From positions 1 through 18,673 of the forward strand of contig DEFE01000003.1 in NCBI GenBank assembly GCA_002350625.1: a stretch of 18,673 nucleotides of DNA, given 5' to 3'. This stretch comes from Lachnospiraceae bacterium UBA2860 (GTDB lineage Bacteria > Bacillota > Clostridia > Lachnospirales > Lachnospiraceae). The notes beneath the pieces were generated by a model. The model did not search any database. It saw nothing but the letters and a program-made list of their open reading frames with translations, and was not told the origin of the DNA. Numbering within the stretch: the first letter of the stretch is position 1; the number at the start of each line of letters is the position of its first letter. Positions 6,562 through 14,571 of the stretch are shown piece by piece. Position numbers and translations under genes: made by a program.

Positions 6562-7554
6562 ATGTCCCTGACCAATTCGCAATACGACGCCGTGATGCGG
6601 CGCTACGATGAGATCCGGGAGCGCAACCGCTTCACCGAGCGGCAGCATTTCCTCGAGATCAGTGAAAAGCTGCCCGGCGTCACGGCCATCGACGAAGAAA
6701 TCGCAGCGCTCTCTCTAAGGGCGGCAAAAGACCGGATCGCCAGTCCTTCCACAGATCTTGCGGCCTACAGACAGGCCTTAAGCAAGCTGAGTGAAAAGAA
6801 GCGGCACATGCTCGAAGAGGCGGGCTATCCGGCGGATTATCTGGATCCTCTGTTTGACTGTCTGCGCTGTCACGACACCGGTTTTACGGAAGACGGCAGG
6901 CACTGCAGCTGCTTTGACCGCATCTCCTCAGAGCTCCTCTACGGAGATCCGGCGCTGCTTGCGCACATTAAAAGCGAACACTTCGGGCGCTTTTCATTTT
7001 CTTATTATTCTGATAACATATTGGATGAAGTCAGCGGAAAGACGCAGCGGGAACTGGCCGAAGAAGCCGTTCGCGCCGCGAAAGGCATGTTTGACGGAGA
7101 AGGCATCCGGGGAAGTCTCTACATCTACGGGAACACGGGCGTGGGCAAGACATTTCTGACGCACTGCATCGCCGCCGAGGCGATCGCGCGCTCCTTAAGC
7201 GTCCTGTATTTCTCAGCCGGCAGTTTCTTCGATCACCTCGCGGAGTCCGCATTTGTGCACGACGGGCGGAGGGACGGCGGCCGGGCGCTCATCGACGGGT
7301 GCGACCTGCTCGTCATCGACGACCTGGGCACGGAGCTCGACAACGCCTTTACTTCTTCCGAGCTTTTCCGCGTCGTCAACGAGCGCGGCATGAAGAAGCT
7401 TTCCACCGTGATCTCGACCAATTTCTCACTGAAGGATCTCGCTCAGGCGTATTCCGAGCGCATCCTGTCACGCATCACCAGCGACTACACCATCATACGG
7501 CTCACCGGCGAAGACATCCGGATCCGGAAAAAACTGAGCGGAGGCAGACTATGA
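6562..7554 (+). CDS. DnaC/DnaI-like helicase-loader ATPase
   Basis: This 330-residue AAA+ protein has an N-terminal helical region (about 10-95), a four-cysteine cluster (Cys100, 103, 115, 117) that probably binds zinc, and an ATPase core. Walker A is GNTGVGKT (190-197), Walker B is LLVIDD (249-254), the sensor-1 segment is STVISTNFS (about 281-289), and a candidate arginine finger lies in SERILSRI (about 298-305). DnaI of Bacillus has the same layout and delivers the replicative helicase onto DNA with DnaD and DnaB. A strong AAAGGAGGAG precedes the ATG. The stop overlaps the prs start (ATGA), and the gene follows the dnaD-like gene by 12 bases, so all three are one operon. Confidence 0.92.
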   Translation: MSLTNSQYDAVMRRYDEIRERNRFTERQHFLEISEKLPGVTAIDEEIAALSLRAAKDRIASPSTDLAAYRQALSKLSEKKRHMLEEAGYPADYLDPLFDCLRCHDTGFTEDGRHCSCFDRISSELLYGDPALLAHIKSEHFGRFSFSYYSDNILDEVSGKTQRELAEEAVRAAKGMFDGEGIRGSLYIYGNTGVGKTFLTHCIAAEAIARSLSVLYFSAGSFFDHLAESAFVHDGRRDGGRALIDGCDLLVIDDLGTELDNAFTSSELFRVVNERGMKKLSTVISTNFSLKDLAQAYSERILSRITSDYTIIRLTGEDIRIRKKLSGGRL

Positions 7555-8747
7555 CTATGGACAGAAAAGACACGCAGGCCAGGCCGGCATTCAGCACCGT
7601 CCCCGACGGAAGACTCGCCATCATCGCGCTCAAAAGCACGGAGGAGATCGGCAAGAAGGTTGACGGCTATCTGACGGAATGGCGCAAGAAGCGCGTGGAG
7701 GACGGCATCGTCAAGGATGCCGCCGGCTATGTGCGCGACAGCTTCCTCATCAAGGCGGACACGCCCCGCTTCGGCACGGGAGAAGCCAAAGGCATGATCC
7801 GCGAGTCCGTCCGTGGTGACGATCTCTACATCATGGTCGACGTGATGAACTATTCGAACGGCTACAAGATCAGCGGCTTCGAAAATGTCATGTCGCCCGA
7901 CGATCATTTCCAGGACCTGAAGCGCGTGATCGCCGCTGCCGGCAAGAAGACAAAGCGTCTCAACGTGATCATGCCGTACCTCTACGAAGGCCGGCAGATC
8001 AAGCAGAACGGGCGTGAGTCCCTCGACTGCTCCGGCGCCCTGCAGGAGCTCGTCGATCTCGGCGTGGACAACATCATCACCTTCGACGCGCACGACGCCC
8101 GCGTGCAGAACGCGATCCCGCTGGCCGGCTTTGAGACCGTCAGCCCGACCTACCAGTTCATCAAGAACATCCTGCGCGCCGCGCCCGATCTTAAAATCAG
8201 CAGCGACCACCTCATGGTCATCAGTCCCGACGAGGGCGGCATGAGCCGCGCGATCTATCTGGCCAACGTCCTCGGCGTCGATATGGGCATGTTCTATAAG
8301 CGCCGCGACTACAGCACCGTCGTCTCCGGCAGAAACCCCGTGCTCGCGCACGAGTTCCTGGGCTCCGACGTGAAGGGCAAGGACATCATCATCATCGACG
8401 ACATGATCTCTTCGGGCGACGGCGTGCTTGAGACAGCCGCGCTCCTCAAGAAGATGAAGGCCGCCCGCATATTCATCTGCGCGACCTTCGGCATCTTCAC
8501 CGGCGGCACGGCCCCCTTTGACACCGCATACAAGAAAAAACTCTTCGACTTCCTGATCACGACGAATCTCGTCTATCAGCCCGAAGAGTTCATAGATAAA
8601 CCGTATTACAGAAGCTGCGACATGAGCAAGTTCATCGCGCTCATCATCGACACGCTCAATCATGACTACTCTCTGTCTTCGCTCTTAAATCCCGTCGACC
8701 GCATCAGCCGGGTGCTTGAAAAGCACGCGAAAGGTCTCAAGGTCTGA
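7551..8747 (+). CDS. prs: ribose-phosphate pyrophosphokinase, long divergent form
   Basis: The 398-residue protein aligns with PRPP synthetase, which makes PRPP from ribose-5-phosphate and ATP for nucleotide, histidine and tryptophan synthesis. Recognisable pieces are MPYLYEGRQIKQNGRE (about 141-156), FDAHDARVQNAIP (178-190), SPDEGGMSRA (225-234), KRRDYS (250-255) and the PRPP loop IIIIDDMISSGDG (279-291). In the loop, the usual DTGGT/DTAGT is replaced by SSGDG. The protein is about 80 residues longer than the typical 315. The extra length includes an N-terminal segment and inserts, and the usual N-terminal SGxxNxxLA motif is not evident. Similar long forms are known in clostridial genomes, so the call is firm, but kinetics and regulation may differ. 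GGAGG 7540-7544 supports the start at 7551; an ATG at 7557 is possible. Confidence 0.85.
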   Translation: MTMDRKDTQARPAFSTVPDGRLAIIALKSTEEIGKKVDGYLTEWRKKRVEDGIVKDAAGYVRDSFLIKADTPRFGTGEAKGMIRESVRGDDLYIMVDVMNYSNGYKISGFENVMSPDDHFQDLKRVIAAAGKKTKRLNVIMPYLYEGRQIKQNGRESLDCSGALQELVDLGVDNIITFDAHDARVQNAIPLAGFETVSPTYQFIKNILRAAPDLKISSDHLMVISPDEGGMSRAIYLANVLGVDMGMFYKRRDYSTVVSGRNPVLAHEFLGSDVKGKDIIIIDDMISSGDGVLETAALLKKMKAARIFICATFGIFTGGTAPFDTAYKKKLFDFLITTNLVYQPEEFIDKPYYRSCDMSKFIALIIDTLNHDYSLSSLLNPVDRISRVLEKHAKGLKV

Positions 8748-9180
8748 AGCGGAATTCCATAACGAGCACCGTTTCCATCAGCTTGCTCTCTCCCTGCCGG
8801 AGCGCATACCGCGCCTCGGCAGTGATTTTTTTGTCCCCGGATTCGATCCGCACCGCATGCGTGTCCACGGGAAAGCGGAGGGTACCCTCCGGCGTGCTGT
8901 AAGCGATCTCCGTCTTCTCTCCCGCCTGGAAGGCATAAACCGATGTCACGCCCGGCCCCCGCCGCCGCACCTCGATGCGCGGCGAAGCGCCGTCCATAAG
9001 GATCACATGCGTATGGATGCCCTGTCCGTCCGCATCCTCATAAGCGACGTGCTGCTTTCCGGCCACGAGACGGCAGTTTCCCCGCGACCTTTCCGTCACC
9101 ACGTCCGTCCCGGATTCCGCCTCGTCAAAGAGATGGCTGCCCCGGATGAGGACGTCCACCTCTCTTGCCGCCTGCGCCAT
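8737..9180 (-). CDS. DUF1934 (YwiB-like) calycin-fold protein
   Basis: The 147-residue protein is rich in beta-strands and has no signal peptide or membrane segment. It matches the DUF1934/YwiB family in length and in the pattern of a glycine-bearing opening strand (VDVLIRGSHLFD), the acidic LVAGKQHVAYEDADGQG and a closing strand with a YALRQGE turn. The family has a calycin-like barrel and is often found near argS or cell-wall genes in Firmicutes; its function is unknown. GAGGAG inside the last murI codons serves it, and it starts 5 bases after the murI stop. Its 3' end overlaps the convergent prs end by 11 bases. It is the last gene of the ten-gene operon. Confidence 0.75.
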   Translation of the reverse strand: MAQAAREVDVLIRGSHLFDEAESGTDVVTERSRGNCRLVAGKQHVAYEDADGQGIHTHVILMDGASPRIEVRRRGPGVTSVYAFQAGEKTEIAYSTPEGTLRFPVDTHAVRIESGDKKITAEARYALRQGESKLMETVLVMEFRFRP

Positions 9181-9185
9181 GGCCG

Positions 9186-10016
9186 TCAGTACTCCTCGAT
9201 CGCGACAAGCCGCGCGCTGCCGACGTCGATCGGCAGGATGGAGTTGGCAAAGTCCGCAAAGCGCTGCGGCTCGTCACTCGTAAAGAAGCGGTACGGATAC
9301 GGCTCGCCCGCCTCCGGCTTCTTCGTATTCATGAGCTGCTTCTCCTTCAGCATGGCCGCGAGGGACACAGCGGTCTCATAAGCGGGGTTCACAAGCACGA
9401 TGTCGTCACCGACGAGGCTGCGGATCTCACCGCGCAGGAGCGGGTAATGCGTGCACCCGAGGATCAGCGTATCCACCTGGTACTCGAGCACCTCGTCGAG
9501 GTAGCGCATGATAATCTCATCCGTGATCCTGTCATGCAGCCATCCCTCCTCCACCAGCGGCACAAAGAGCGGGCAGGCTTTGCCGATCACATTGGCCGAA
9601 GGCATGATGGCGTGAATCGCGTCAGAATACACGTGGCTCCCGATGGTGGCCCGCGTGGCGATCACGCCGATGCGGCCGTTTCTTGTCTCCGCGCAGGCCA
9701 CGCGCGCCCCCGGCTCGATCACACCGATGACCGGCATGCCGCCGGCCTCCTCGCGGATCGCGTCGAGCGCGAGCGCTGTCGCCGTATTACAGGCGACCAC
9801 GATCGCCTTGATCTCCTGCGTCTTCAGGAAGCGCACGATCTGTCTCGAGTATCGCTCTATGGTCTGGCGCGACTTGCTGCCGTAGGGCACGCGCGCCGTG
9901 TCGCCGAAGTAGACGATCTTCTCCATCGGCAGATTCCGCATGATCTCCCTCGCGACCGTCAGGCCGCCCAGGCCGGAATCAAAGACGCCGATCGGAAGCT
10001 CATTCGCCTTCCCCAT
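9186..10016 (-). CDS. murI: glutamate racemase
   Basis: The 276-residue cytosolic enzyme converts L- to D-glutamate for peptidoglycan. The family motifs are intact: IGVFDSGLGGLTV with Asp13 and Ser14, YFGDTARVPYGSKS (36-49), VVACNTATA with catalytic Cys76, and ILGCTHYPLL with catalytic Cys188 and His190. I chose the ATG at 10016 because AGGAGG (10025-10030, minus strand) lies 8 bases upstream and the protein then starts like other MurI proteins. An in-frame ATG at 10055 would overlap the GntR stop but adds 13 atypical residues. It sits in the operon with murF, ddl and ispE. Confidence 0.97.
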   Translation of the reverse strand: MGKANELPIGVFDSGLGGLTVAREIMRNLPMEKIVYFGDTARVPYGSKSRQTIERYSRQIVRFLKTQEIKAIVVACNTATALALDAIREEAGGMPVIGVIEPGARVACAETRNGRIGVIATRATIGSHVYSDAIHAIMPSANVIGKACPLFVPLVEEGWLHDRITDEIIMRYLDEVLEYQVDTLILGCTHYPLLRGEIRSLVGDDIVLVNPAYETAVSLAAMLKEKQLMNTKKPEAGEPYPYRFFTSDEPQRFADFANSILPIDVGSARLVAIEEY

Positions 10017-10051
10017 ACCGGTCTCCTCCTTATGTATTCGCCGGTTTCCTC

Positions 10052-10729
10052 TCACTGATCCAGCGCGCGGTTGATCGCGCTGTACTGATTGTCGATATGC
10101 AGCTCGATCATCCGCACGGCTTCCTCCACGTCCCGCTTCTCAAGGGCTTCGACGATCGCGTCGTGCTCTTCTACCAGCGTCTGCCTGATGTCCTTGTCTT
10201 TCAGGTATTCGACGCGGAAACGGTACATCTGCTCGCGCAGGTTGCCGAGGATCTGTATCAGGCGCCGGTTTCCCGTTCCCTGATAGATCATCTCATGAAA
10301 ATGCTCGTCCGCCTCGCCCAGCATCGACAGGTCAGCGTTCTTCTGCGTAACCAGCACCGCGAAAGCCTCTCCGGCGGCGCGCAGGTTCTTAAGATCCTTT
10401 CCTGTCATGAACTCATTGGCCTTGCGGATCGCCAGGACGTCGAGGCTCTTTCTCACCTCGAGCACGTCGCACAGCTCCTGCCTCGTGATTTCCGCCACAT
10501 GCGCCCCGCGCCGCGGAATCATCACGACGAGGCCGTCGTGCTCAAGCTTCCGGATCGCCTCGCGGATCGGCGTCCGCGACACGCCCAGGCGGTTTGCGAG
10601 CGCGATCTCCATGAGGCGCTCTCCGGGTTTCAGCTCCCCGCGCAGGATCTGCCTGCGCAGCGTCAGAAACACGACCTCCCTGAGCGGCATATATTCTTCC
10701 GGCTTTTCAGCCGCTTCATTGTCCTTCAT
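10052..10729 (-). CDS. GntR-family transcription regulator, FCD (FadR-like) subfamily
   Basis: The 225-residue protein has an N-terminal winged helix (about 14-82, with the hallmark LGVSRTPIREAIRKLEHDGLV) and a C-terminal FCD helical domain (about 88-217). The metal-site pattern of FCD domains appears to be present: Asp141, His145, His189 and His211. FCD regulators usually sense small carboxylates such as sugar acids, amino acids or lactate. Which genes it controls cannot be read from the sequence. Its place inside an envelope-biosynthesis operon is unusual for the family, which normally sits beside catabolic genes. The ATG lies 14 bases inside the 3' end of ispE, with GGAGG about 11 bases upstream. 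Confidence 0.93.
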   Translation of the reverse strand: MKDNEAAEKPEEYMPLREVVFLTLRRQILRGELKPGERLMEIALANRLGVSRTPIREAIRKLEHDGLVVMIPRRGAHVAEITRQELCDVLEVRKSLDVLAIRKANEFMTGKDLKNLRAAGEAFAVLVTQKNADLSMLGEADEHFHEMIYQGTGNRRLIQILGNLREQMYRFRVEYLKDKDIRQTLVEEHDAIVEALEKRDVEEAVRMIELHIDNQYSAINRALDQ

Positions 10730-11609
10730 GCTGTTTTTTTCCTCCTCGTGTGTCCGGCCACGTCAGAAATGTCCTCGCCGTGGGGCGCTCGCGCCGCAGC
10801 CGCTTTCTGCACGCCTCTGCCTTTGTACTGTCGTCAAAAATCCCGAAGATCGTGGGACCGCTGCCGCTCATGATTGCGCGGAGCGCCCCCATTTCCATCA
10901 TCACCTGCTCGATGGCGCCGATGACGGGATAGCGGCTGCCCGTCACGCTCTCGAGCACATTGGCCATGCGGGACGGCTCCGTCATGCCGCAGAGATCCCC
11001 GGCGCGGATGGCTTCGGCCTGTCCGCGCACGTCCGGGTGCGCGCTGATCTCGGTCGCATCAAGCGCCGCGTAGACGTCCTTTGTCGAGACGCTGATATTC
11101 GGTTTGCTTAAAAGAATGTGGGCCGCCGGCATGGGCGGCAGGGGCGTCAGGATCTCTCCGATGCCCTCCGACAGCGCTGTTCCCTCCAGAATGCAGTACG
11201 GCACGTCCGCGCCGATCCGCGCGCCGCGCTCCATGAGCTGCGCCTCCGTAAGGCCCAGAGAAAACAGGCGGTTCACGCCGATCATCGTCATGGCGGCGTC
11301 GGCGCTTCCGCCGGCAAGCCCCGCCGCGACGGGGATGAACTTGTCGAGGCGGATGCGGAGGCCGTCGTCGACACCGGCCTCCTCCATGAGGAGCCGGGCC
11401 GCCTTGACGACAAGATTGTTTTCGTCGGTCGGGATATAGCTCAGATTGGTGGTGAGGCTGATGCCGTGTCCGCCTCTCACCGCTTCGAGCATCAGGCGGT
11501 CGTACATGCCGACCTTCTGCATGATCATGCGGACCTCGTGGTAACCGTCCTCACGCTTCCCGACGACATCAAGTGAAAGATTGATTTTTGCGGTCGCCCG
11601 AAGATACAT
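10716..11609 (-). CDS. ispE: 4-diphosphocytidyl-2-C-methyl-D-erythritol kinase
   Basis: This 297-residue GHMP kinase phosphorylates CDP-methylerythritol in the MEP isoprenoid pathway, which supplies undecaprenyl phosphate among other products. Seen here are the AKINLSLDVVGKREDGYHE opening with Lys8, the ATP loop PVAAGLAGGSADAA (93-106), GADVPYC with catalytic Asp135, and the C-terminal IMSGSGPTIFGIF. GGGGGAG precedes the ATG. It follows plsC by 23 bases, and its last codons overlap the GntR regulator gene by 14 bases. The isoprenoid carrier it feeds is used by the Mur pathway encoded around it. Confidence 0.96.
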   Translation of the reverse strand: MYLRATAKINLSLDVVGKREDGYHEVRMIMQKVGMYDRLMLEAVRGGHGISLTTNLSYIPTDENNLVVKAARLLMEEAGVDDGLRIRLDKFIPVAAGLAGGSADAAMTMIGVNRLFSLGLTEAQLMERGARIGADVPYCILEGTALSEGIGEILTPLPPMPAAHILLSKPNISVSTKDVYAALDATEISAHPDVRGQAEAIRAGDLCGMTEPSRMANVLESVTGSRYPVIGAIEQVMMEMGALRAIMSGSGPTIFGIFDDSTKAEACRKRLRRERPTARTFLTWPDTRGGKKQHEGQ

Positions 11610-11632
11610 CGCTCTCCCCCGTGATGCTGCGT

Positions 11633-12373
11633 TCAGATCAGCGCATGGTTGCGCTTAACCATCTCCGTGATCTTGTCCCTGAAGTATTCGTCAATATGCT
11701 TCTGTTCCTCTTTCGTCAGATCCCCGTAGGCGACCGGATCCCCGTACTCCACGATCACATGCGCCTTTTTGAGCTTCGGGAACTGCCTTTCAAACACGGC
11801 GTCCACGTTGTTAAATGCGATCGGCACGATCTTGCATCCCGTCCTCTGCGCGATCTTAAAGCTCCCCCTGTGGAACGGAAGGAGCACAGTCTCGTCATTT
11901 CCTTTATTTCTCGTCCCCTCGGGATAGATGAAGACGGACGTCCCGTTTTTCACCAGTTCGATGGCCGCCTTGATTACCTCAAGCCCCTGTCTCAAATCCT
12001 CGCGGTCGAGAAAGAGGCAGGACAGAAAGCGCATGTTCCAACTCAGGACGGGAATGCGTCCCAGATTGTCCTTGGCGATGTAGCCGTAAGGCGGCTGAAG
12101 CTGCGTCAGCGGAATCAGCGTGTCTATGATGCTCTGATGATTGGCGACATAGAGCATGGCCTCTCCGTCCGGCACTTTCTCCCGCCCGATCGTCGTGACG
12201 CGGGTGCCTGCGATGAGGAGTACGATCCTGCAGACGATGCCGACGATTCTCTGCAGCGCGCAGACGGCCGCGCGCGGGCTGATGAGCCGCACCAGCGAAA
12301 AGATGAGGAGAAGCGGCAGCGACAGGATAAAATAGATGGCAACAACGATGATGGCGAGTATAAACCTGATCAT
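11633..12373 (-). CDS. plsC: 1-acyl-sn-glycerol-3-phosphate acyltransferase
   Basis: The 246-residue membrane protein has two hydrophobic segments near the N-terminus (about 3-29 and 42-57). The acyltransferase motif NHQSIID follows with His79 and Asp84 (HX4D), then FLDRED (121-126) and the substrate motif YPEGTRN (150-156), and finally VPIAFNN. It makes phosphatidic acid from lysophosphatidic acid at the cytoplasmic membrane. Its ATG overlaps the barstar-like stop by ATGA, so it is translationally coupled to that gene. Confidence 0.93.
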   Translation of the reverse strand: MIRFILAIIVVAIYFILSLPLLLIFSLVRLISPRAAVCALQRIVGIVCRIVLLIAGTRVTTIGREKVPDGEAMLYVANHQSIIDTLIPLTQLQPPYGYIAKDNLGRIPVLSWNMRFLSCLFLDREDLRQGLEVIKAAIELVKNGTSVFIYPEGTRNKGNDETVLLPFHRGSFKIAQRTGCKIVPIAFNNVDAVFERQFPKLKKAHVIVEYGDPVAYGDLTKEEQKHIDEYFRDKITEMVKRNHALI

Positions 12374-12660
12374 TCTCTGAAATTCTCCTCCAGGTCACCG
12401 AAAATCACCGCAAGGTGCGGGTTCTCTTCCTCCGCGTCGCACATCACGTGCGCCACGCGCTTAAGATAAGGGCTGATTTCGCGCGCCTCCCTGCCGCTGA
12501 AGAACCCGATGCAGGTATCTTCGCCGAGGGAAGTCAGCATGTCATAGAGCGCGTCGAGATTCCCGCCGTAATAGTCCGGCAGATCCAGCTTCATCGCCAG
12601 ATAAGCGTGTACGTCCTCGCGGGTCTCCGTCACATTAAAATCCAATATCACTTTGCGCAT
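12370..12660 (-). CDS. barstar-family ribonuclease inhibitor
   Basis: The 96-residue protein has the barstar signature LPDYYGGNLDALYDML (27-42). Tyr30, Tyr31, Asn34 and Asp40 match the barnase-binding face of barstar, where Asp39 fills the ribonuclease active site; the tryptophan before it is tyrosine here. The C-terminal part (NPHLAVIFGD) matches the last strand of the fold. I chose the ATG at 12660 because GGAGG sits 7 bases upstream; an in-frame ATG 30 bases earlier would add ten residues upstream of that site. It starts 13 bases after the stop of a barnase-type gene, which makes it the likely cognate inhibitor protecting the cytoplasm while the enzyme is made. Confidence 0.92.
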   Translation of the reverse strand: MRKVILDFNVTETREDVHAYLAMKLDLPDYYGGNLDALYDMLTSLGEDTCIGFFSGREAREISPYLKRVAHVMCDAEEENPHLAVIFGDLEENFRE

Positions 12661-12673
12661 CTTAAGGCCTCCG

Positions 12674-13171
12674 TCAATACAGCTGTTCAAAGGTCTCGTA
12701 ATGATCCTCCGTGTAGAAGATCAGACCGTCGTCCGAGTACACAATCCGCTTTGCGCCGCGGCTCTTTCCTTTATAATCGATGTCACATTCATAGTACTGC
12801 CTGCCCTTTTTCTCCGGCAGCGCGCCCTCGTAGTTGCCGAAGCGGCTGCCGCCGATCGACTTTCCGGGCGCGTAGTCTTTAAGGCTTCCGCCGCTCCAGC
12901 CGAGCTTCTGGGCTTCCTTCTTGCTGATAAAATTATCCGGCAGGTGCCCGTAGGTGTGGATGTACAGCGCGACGTCATCCTTGGAGGTGTAGGTGCCATT
13001 TTCGTCGATGACTGCCTCCGTTTTGCCGGTAGAATCCGACTTTTTTCCGGAAGAAGCTGCCTTCGCCTGCGTGCCGGCCGAAGCGCTCCCGCATCCGGTC
13101 GCAAACACGGTAAGAATGGCGGTGATCAGGAGCACAATGCGCCTGAGCCTCAAAAAATGCCTGGTTTTCAT
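12674..13171 (-). CDS. barnase-type ribonuclease, predicted lipoprotein
   Basis: The 165-residue protein starts with a basic, then hydrophobic signal (1-26) ending in FATGC, which predicts a lipid-anchored Cys27 after cleavage. A Ser/Lys/Gly-rich linker runs from about 28 to 52. The rest aligns with barnase: YTSKDDVALYIHTYGHLPDN, ISKKEAQKLGW, APGKSIGGSRFGN, and the active-site end. By spacing, Glu128, Arg138, Arg142 and His157 match barnase Glu73, Arg83, Arg87 and His102, and Lys84 matches Lys27. All catalytic positions are therefore kept and the enzyme should be active outside the membrane. The start overlaps the murF stop (ATGA). Its inhibitor is the next gene. Confidence 0.92.
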   Translation of the reverse strand: MKTRHFLRLRRIVLLITAILTVFATGCGSASAGTQAKAASSGKKSDSTGKTEAVIDENGTYTSKDDVALYIHTYGHLPDNFISKKEAQKLGWSGGSLKDYAPGKSIGGSRFGNYEGALPEKKGRQYYECDIDYKGKSRGAKRIVYSDDGLIFYTEDHYETFEQLY

Positions 13172-14571
13172 GCCTCCGGTCCTCCCTTCTTATCCTCTTC
13201 TTTATCACTTAGAAGCGCCTCCGTGATCCGCTCAAACTGCATAAAATGGGAGGCCTTGACAAGCACCGTGTCATCCGGGCGGATCAGGGACGGGAGCGCG
13301 GGGATGAGCTCGTCGACAGTGCCGAAATGGCGCACATCCGCGTCGGGATTCTTCCCGCGGATGCCCTCCGCGATCTCCTTCGCGAGATTTCCCACGAGCA
13401 GGTAACGGCTGACAGGAAGCGCCGCCGCGTCGAGGCCGACCTCGCGGTGCAGCTCCTTCTCCGTCTCTCCCAGTTCTCCCATGTCCCCGAGGATCGCGCA
13501 GGTGCCGCCCGGGATCTCGCCGAGCACGTGCAGCGACGCCTTCATCGACATCGGATTGGCGTTGTAGCAGTCGTCAATCACGGTCAGCTCCCCGGCGTGC
13601 CTGATGCGGAATCTGCCGCCGACGGTCTCCATGCTCTCGATGCCCCTTTTGATCTCCTCCGGCGTCAGGCCGTAGAGCGCGCCGACAGCCGCTCCGGCAA
13701 GTGCGTTCAGCACCATGTGCTCGCCGGGAAGCGGGACGGTCACGCGGAACTCGTCGTCATCGATGTGGATGGTGCACGCCGTTCCGCCAAGGCCGAGCGG
13801 CTTCATCGCGTCCGCGTAGATGCGGCAGCGCGGGCTGAGCCCGTAGAAGATGGGCCGCCTTCCTGAGACCTCTTCCACCTCGGCGAGCTTGTCGTCCTCG
13901 CCGTTTAAGACAGCGAAGCCGTCCGGCTGCATGTGCGCGAAGCACTCCGTCTTCGCCTTGAAGACGCCGTCCCTGTCGCCGAGGAATTCCAGGTGGCAGG
14001 TGCCGATGTTGGTGATCACCATCGTGTCCGGCGCCGCGGTCTCCGCGAGCCAGTCCATCTCGCCGAAATGGCTGATGCCCATCTCGAGCACGGCGATCTC
14101 GTCCTCCTCCGTGATCCGGAAGATCGTGAGCGGCAGGCCCAGGTTGTTGTTGAAGTTTCCTGCCGTCTTCAGCACGCGGTATTTTGTTCCGAGCACGGAG
14201 GCGATCATCTCCTTCGTGCTGGTCTTTCCCACAGAGCCCGTGATGCCGACGACCGGGATCCCGAGGGCCCTTCTGTAGAAGCCGGCGATCTTCTGGATCG
14301 CCTCCGCCGTTGAGTCGACAAGGATGTAAGGACAGTCGGGCATGCCCTCTTCCCGCTCCGTGAGCGTGACGAGCGCGCCTTTCTCCATCACCTGGGGGAT
14401 AAAGCTGTGCCCGTCGCTTTTTTCTCCTTTGAGCGGCACGAAGAGACATCCCGCCTCCGCCTTTCTGCTGTCCGTCGTGACAGAGGTGACCTCCCTTGAA
14501 AGGAGCTCCTCCGGCCCGTGATAGGTCCCGCCGGAAGACGCGGCTATGTTCCGGATCGTCAGGTCTTTCAC
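13168..14571 (-). CDS. murF: UDP-N-acetylmuramoyl-tripeptide--D-alanyl-D-alanine ligase
   Basis: The 467-residue cytosolic ligase adds D-Ala-D-Ala to the UDP-MurNAc tripeptide, the last Mur ligase step. Its features are TTDSRKAEAGCLFVPLKGE (32-50) in the N-terminal substrate domain, the ATP loop GITGSVGKTSTKEMI (109-123), NFNNNLGLPLTI (139-150), GTCHLEFLG in the central domain, and DDCYNANPMSMKASL starting the C-terminal domain. It directly follows ddl with an ATGA overlap, so the D-Ala-D-Ala maker and user are coupled. Confidence 0.97.
   Translation of the reverse strand: MKDLTIRNIAASSGGTYHGPEELLSREVTSVTTDSRKAEAGCLFVPLKGEKSDGHSFIPQVMEKGALVTLTEREEGMPDCPYILVDSTAEAIQKIAGFYRRALGIPVVGITGSVGKTSTKEMIASVLGTKYRVLKTAGNFNNNLGLPLTIFRITEEDEIAVLEMGISHFGEMDWLAETAAPDTMVITNIGTCHLEFLGDRDGVFKAKTECFAHMQPDGFAVLNGEDDKLAEVEEVSGRRPIFYGLSPRCRIYADAMKPLGLGGTACTIHIDDDEFRVTVPLPGEHMVLNALAGAAVGALYGLTPEEIKRGIESMETVGGRFRIRHAGELTVIDDCYNANPMSMKASLHVLGEIPGGTCAILGDMGELGETEKELHREVGLDAAALPVSRYLLVGNLAKEIAEGIRGKNPDADVRHFGTVDELIPALPSLIRPDDTVLVKASHFMQFERITEALLSDKEEDKKGGPEA

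Noticed and set aside
7299..7550. Upstream extension of the prs frame
   Set aside because: It overlaps the dnaC-like coding sequence in another frame, encodes Arg/His-rich filler, and GGAGG at 7540-7544 marks the real start at 7551.
7485..8663. Long open frame on the minus strand opposite prs
   Set aside because: It is a shadow of the GC-rich prs codons, with no recognisable motif and no ribosome binding site in context.
9186..10055. Longer murI starting at 10055
   Set aside because: The extra 13 residues are atypical, and the strong AGGAGG is placed for the ATG at 10016.
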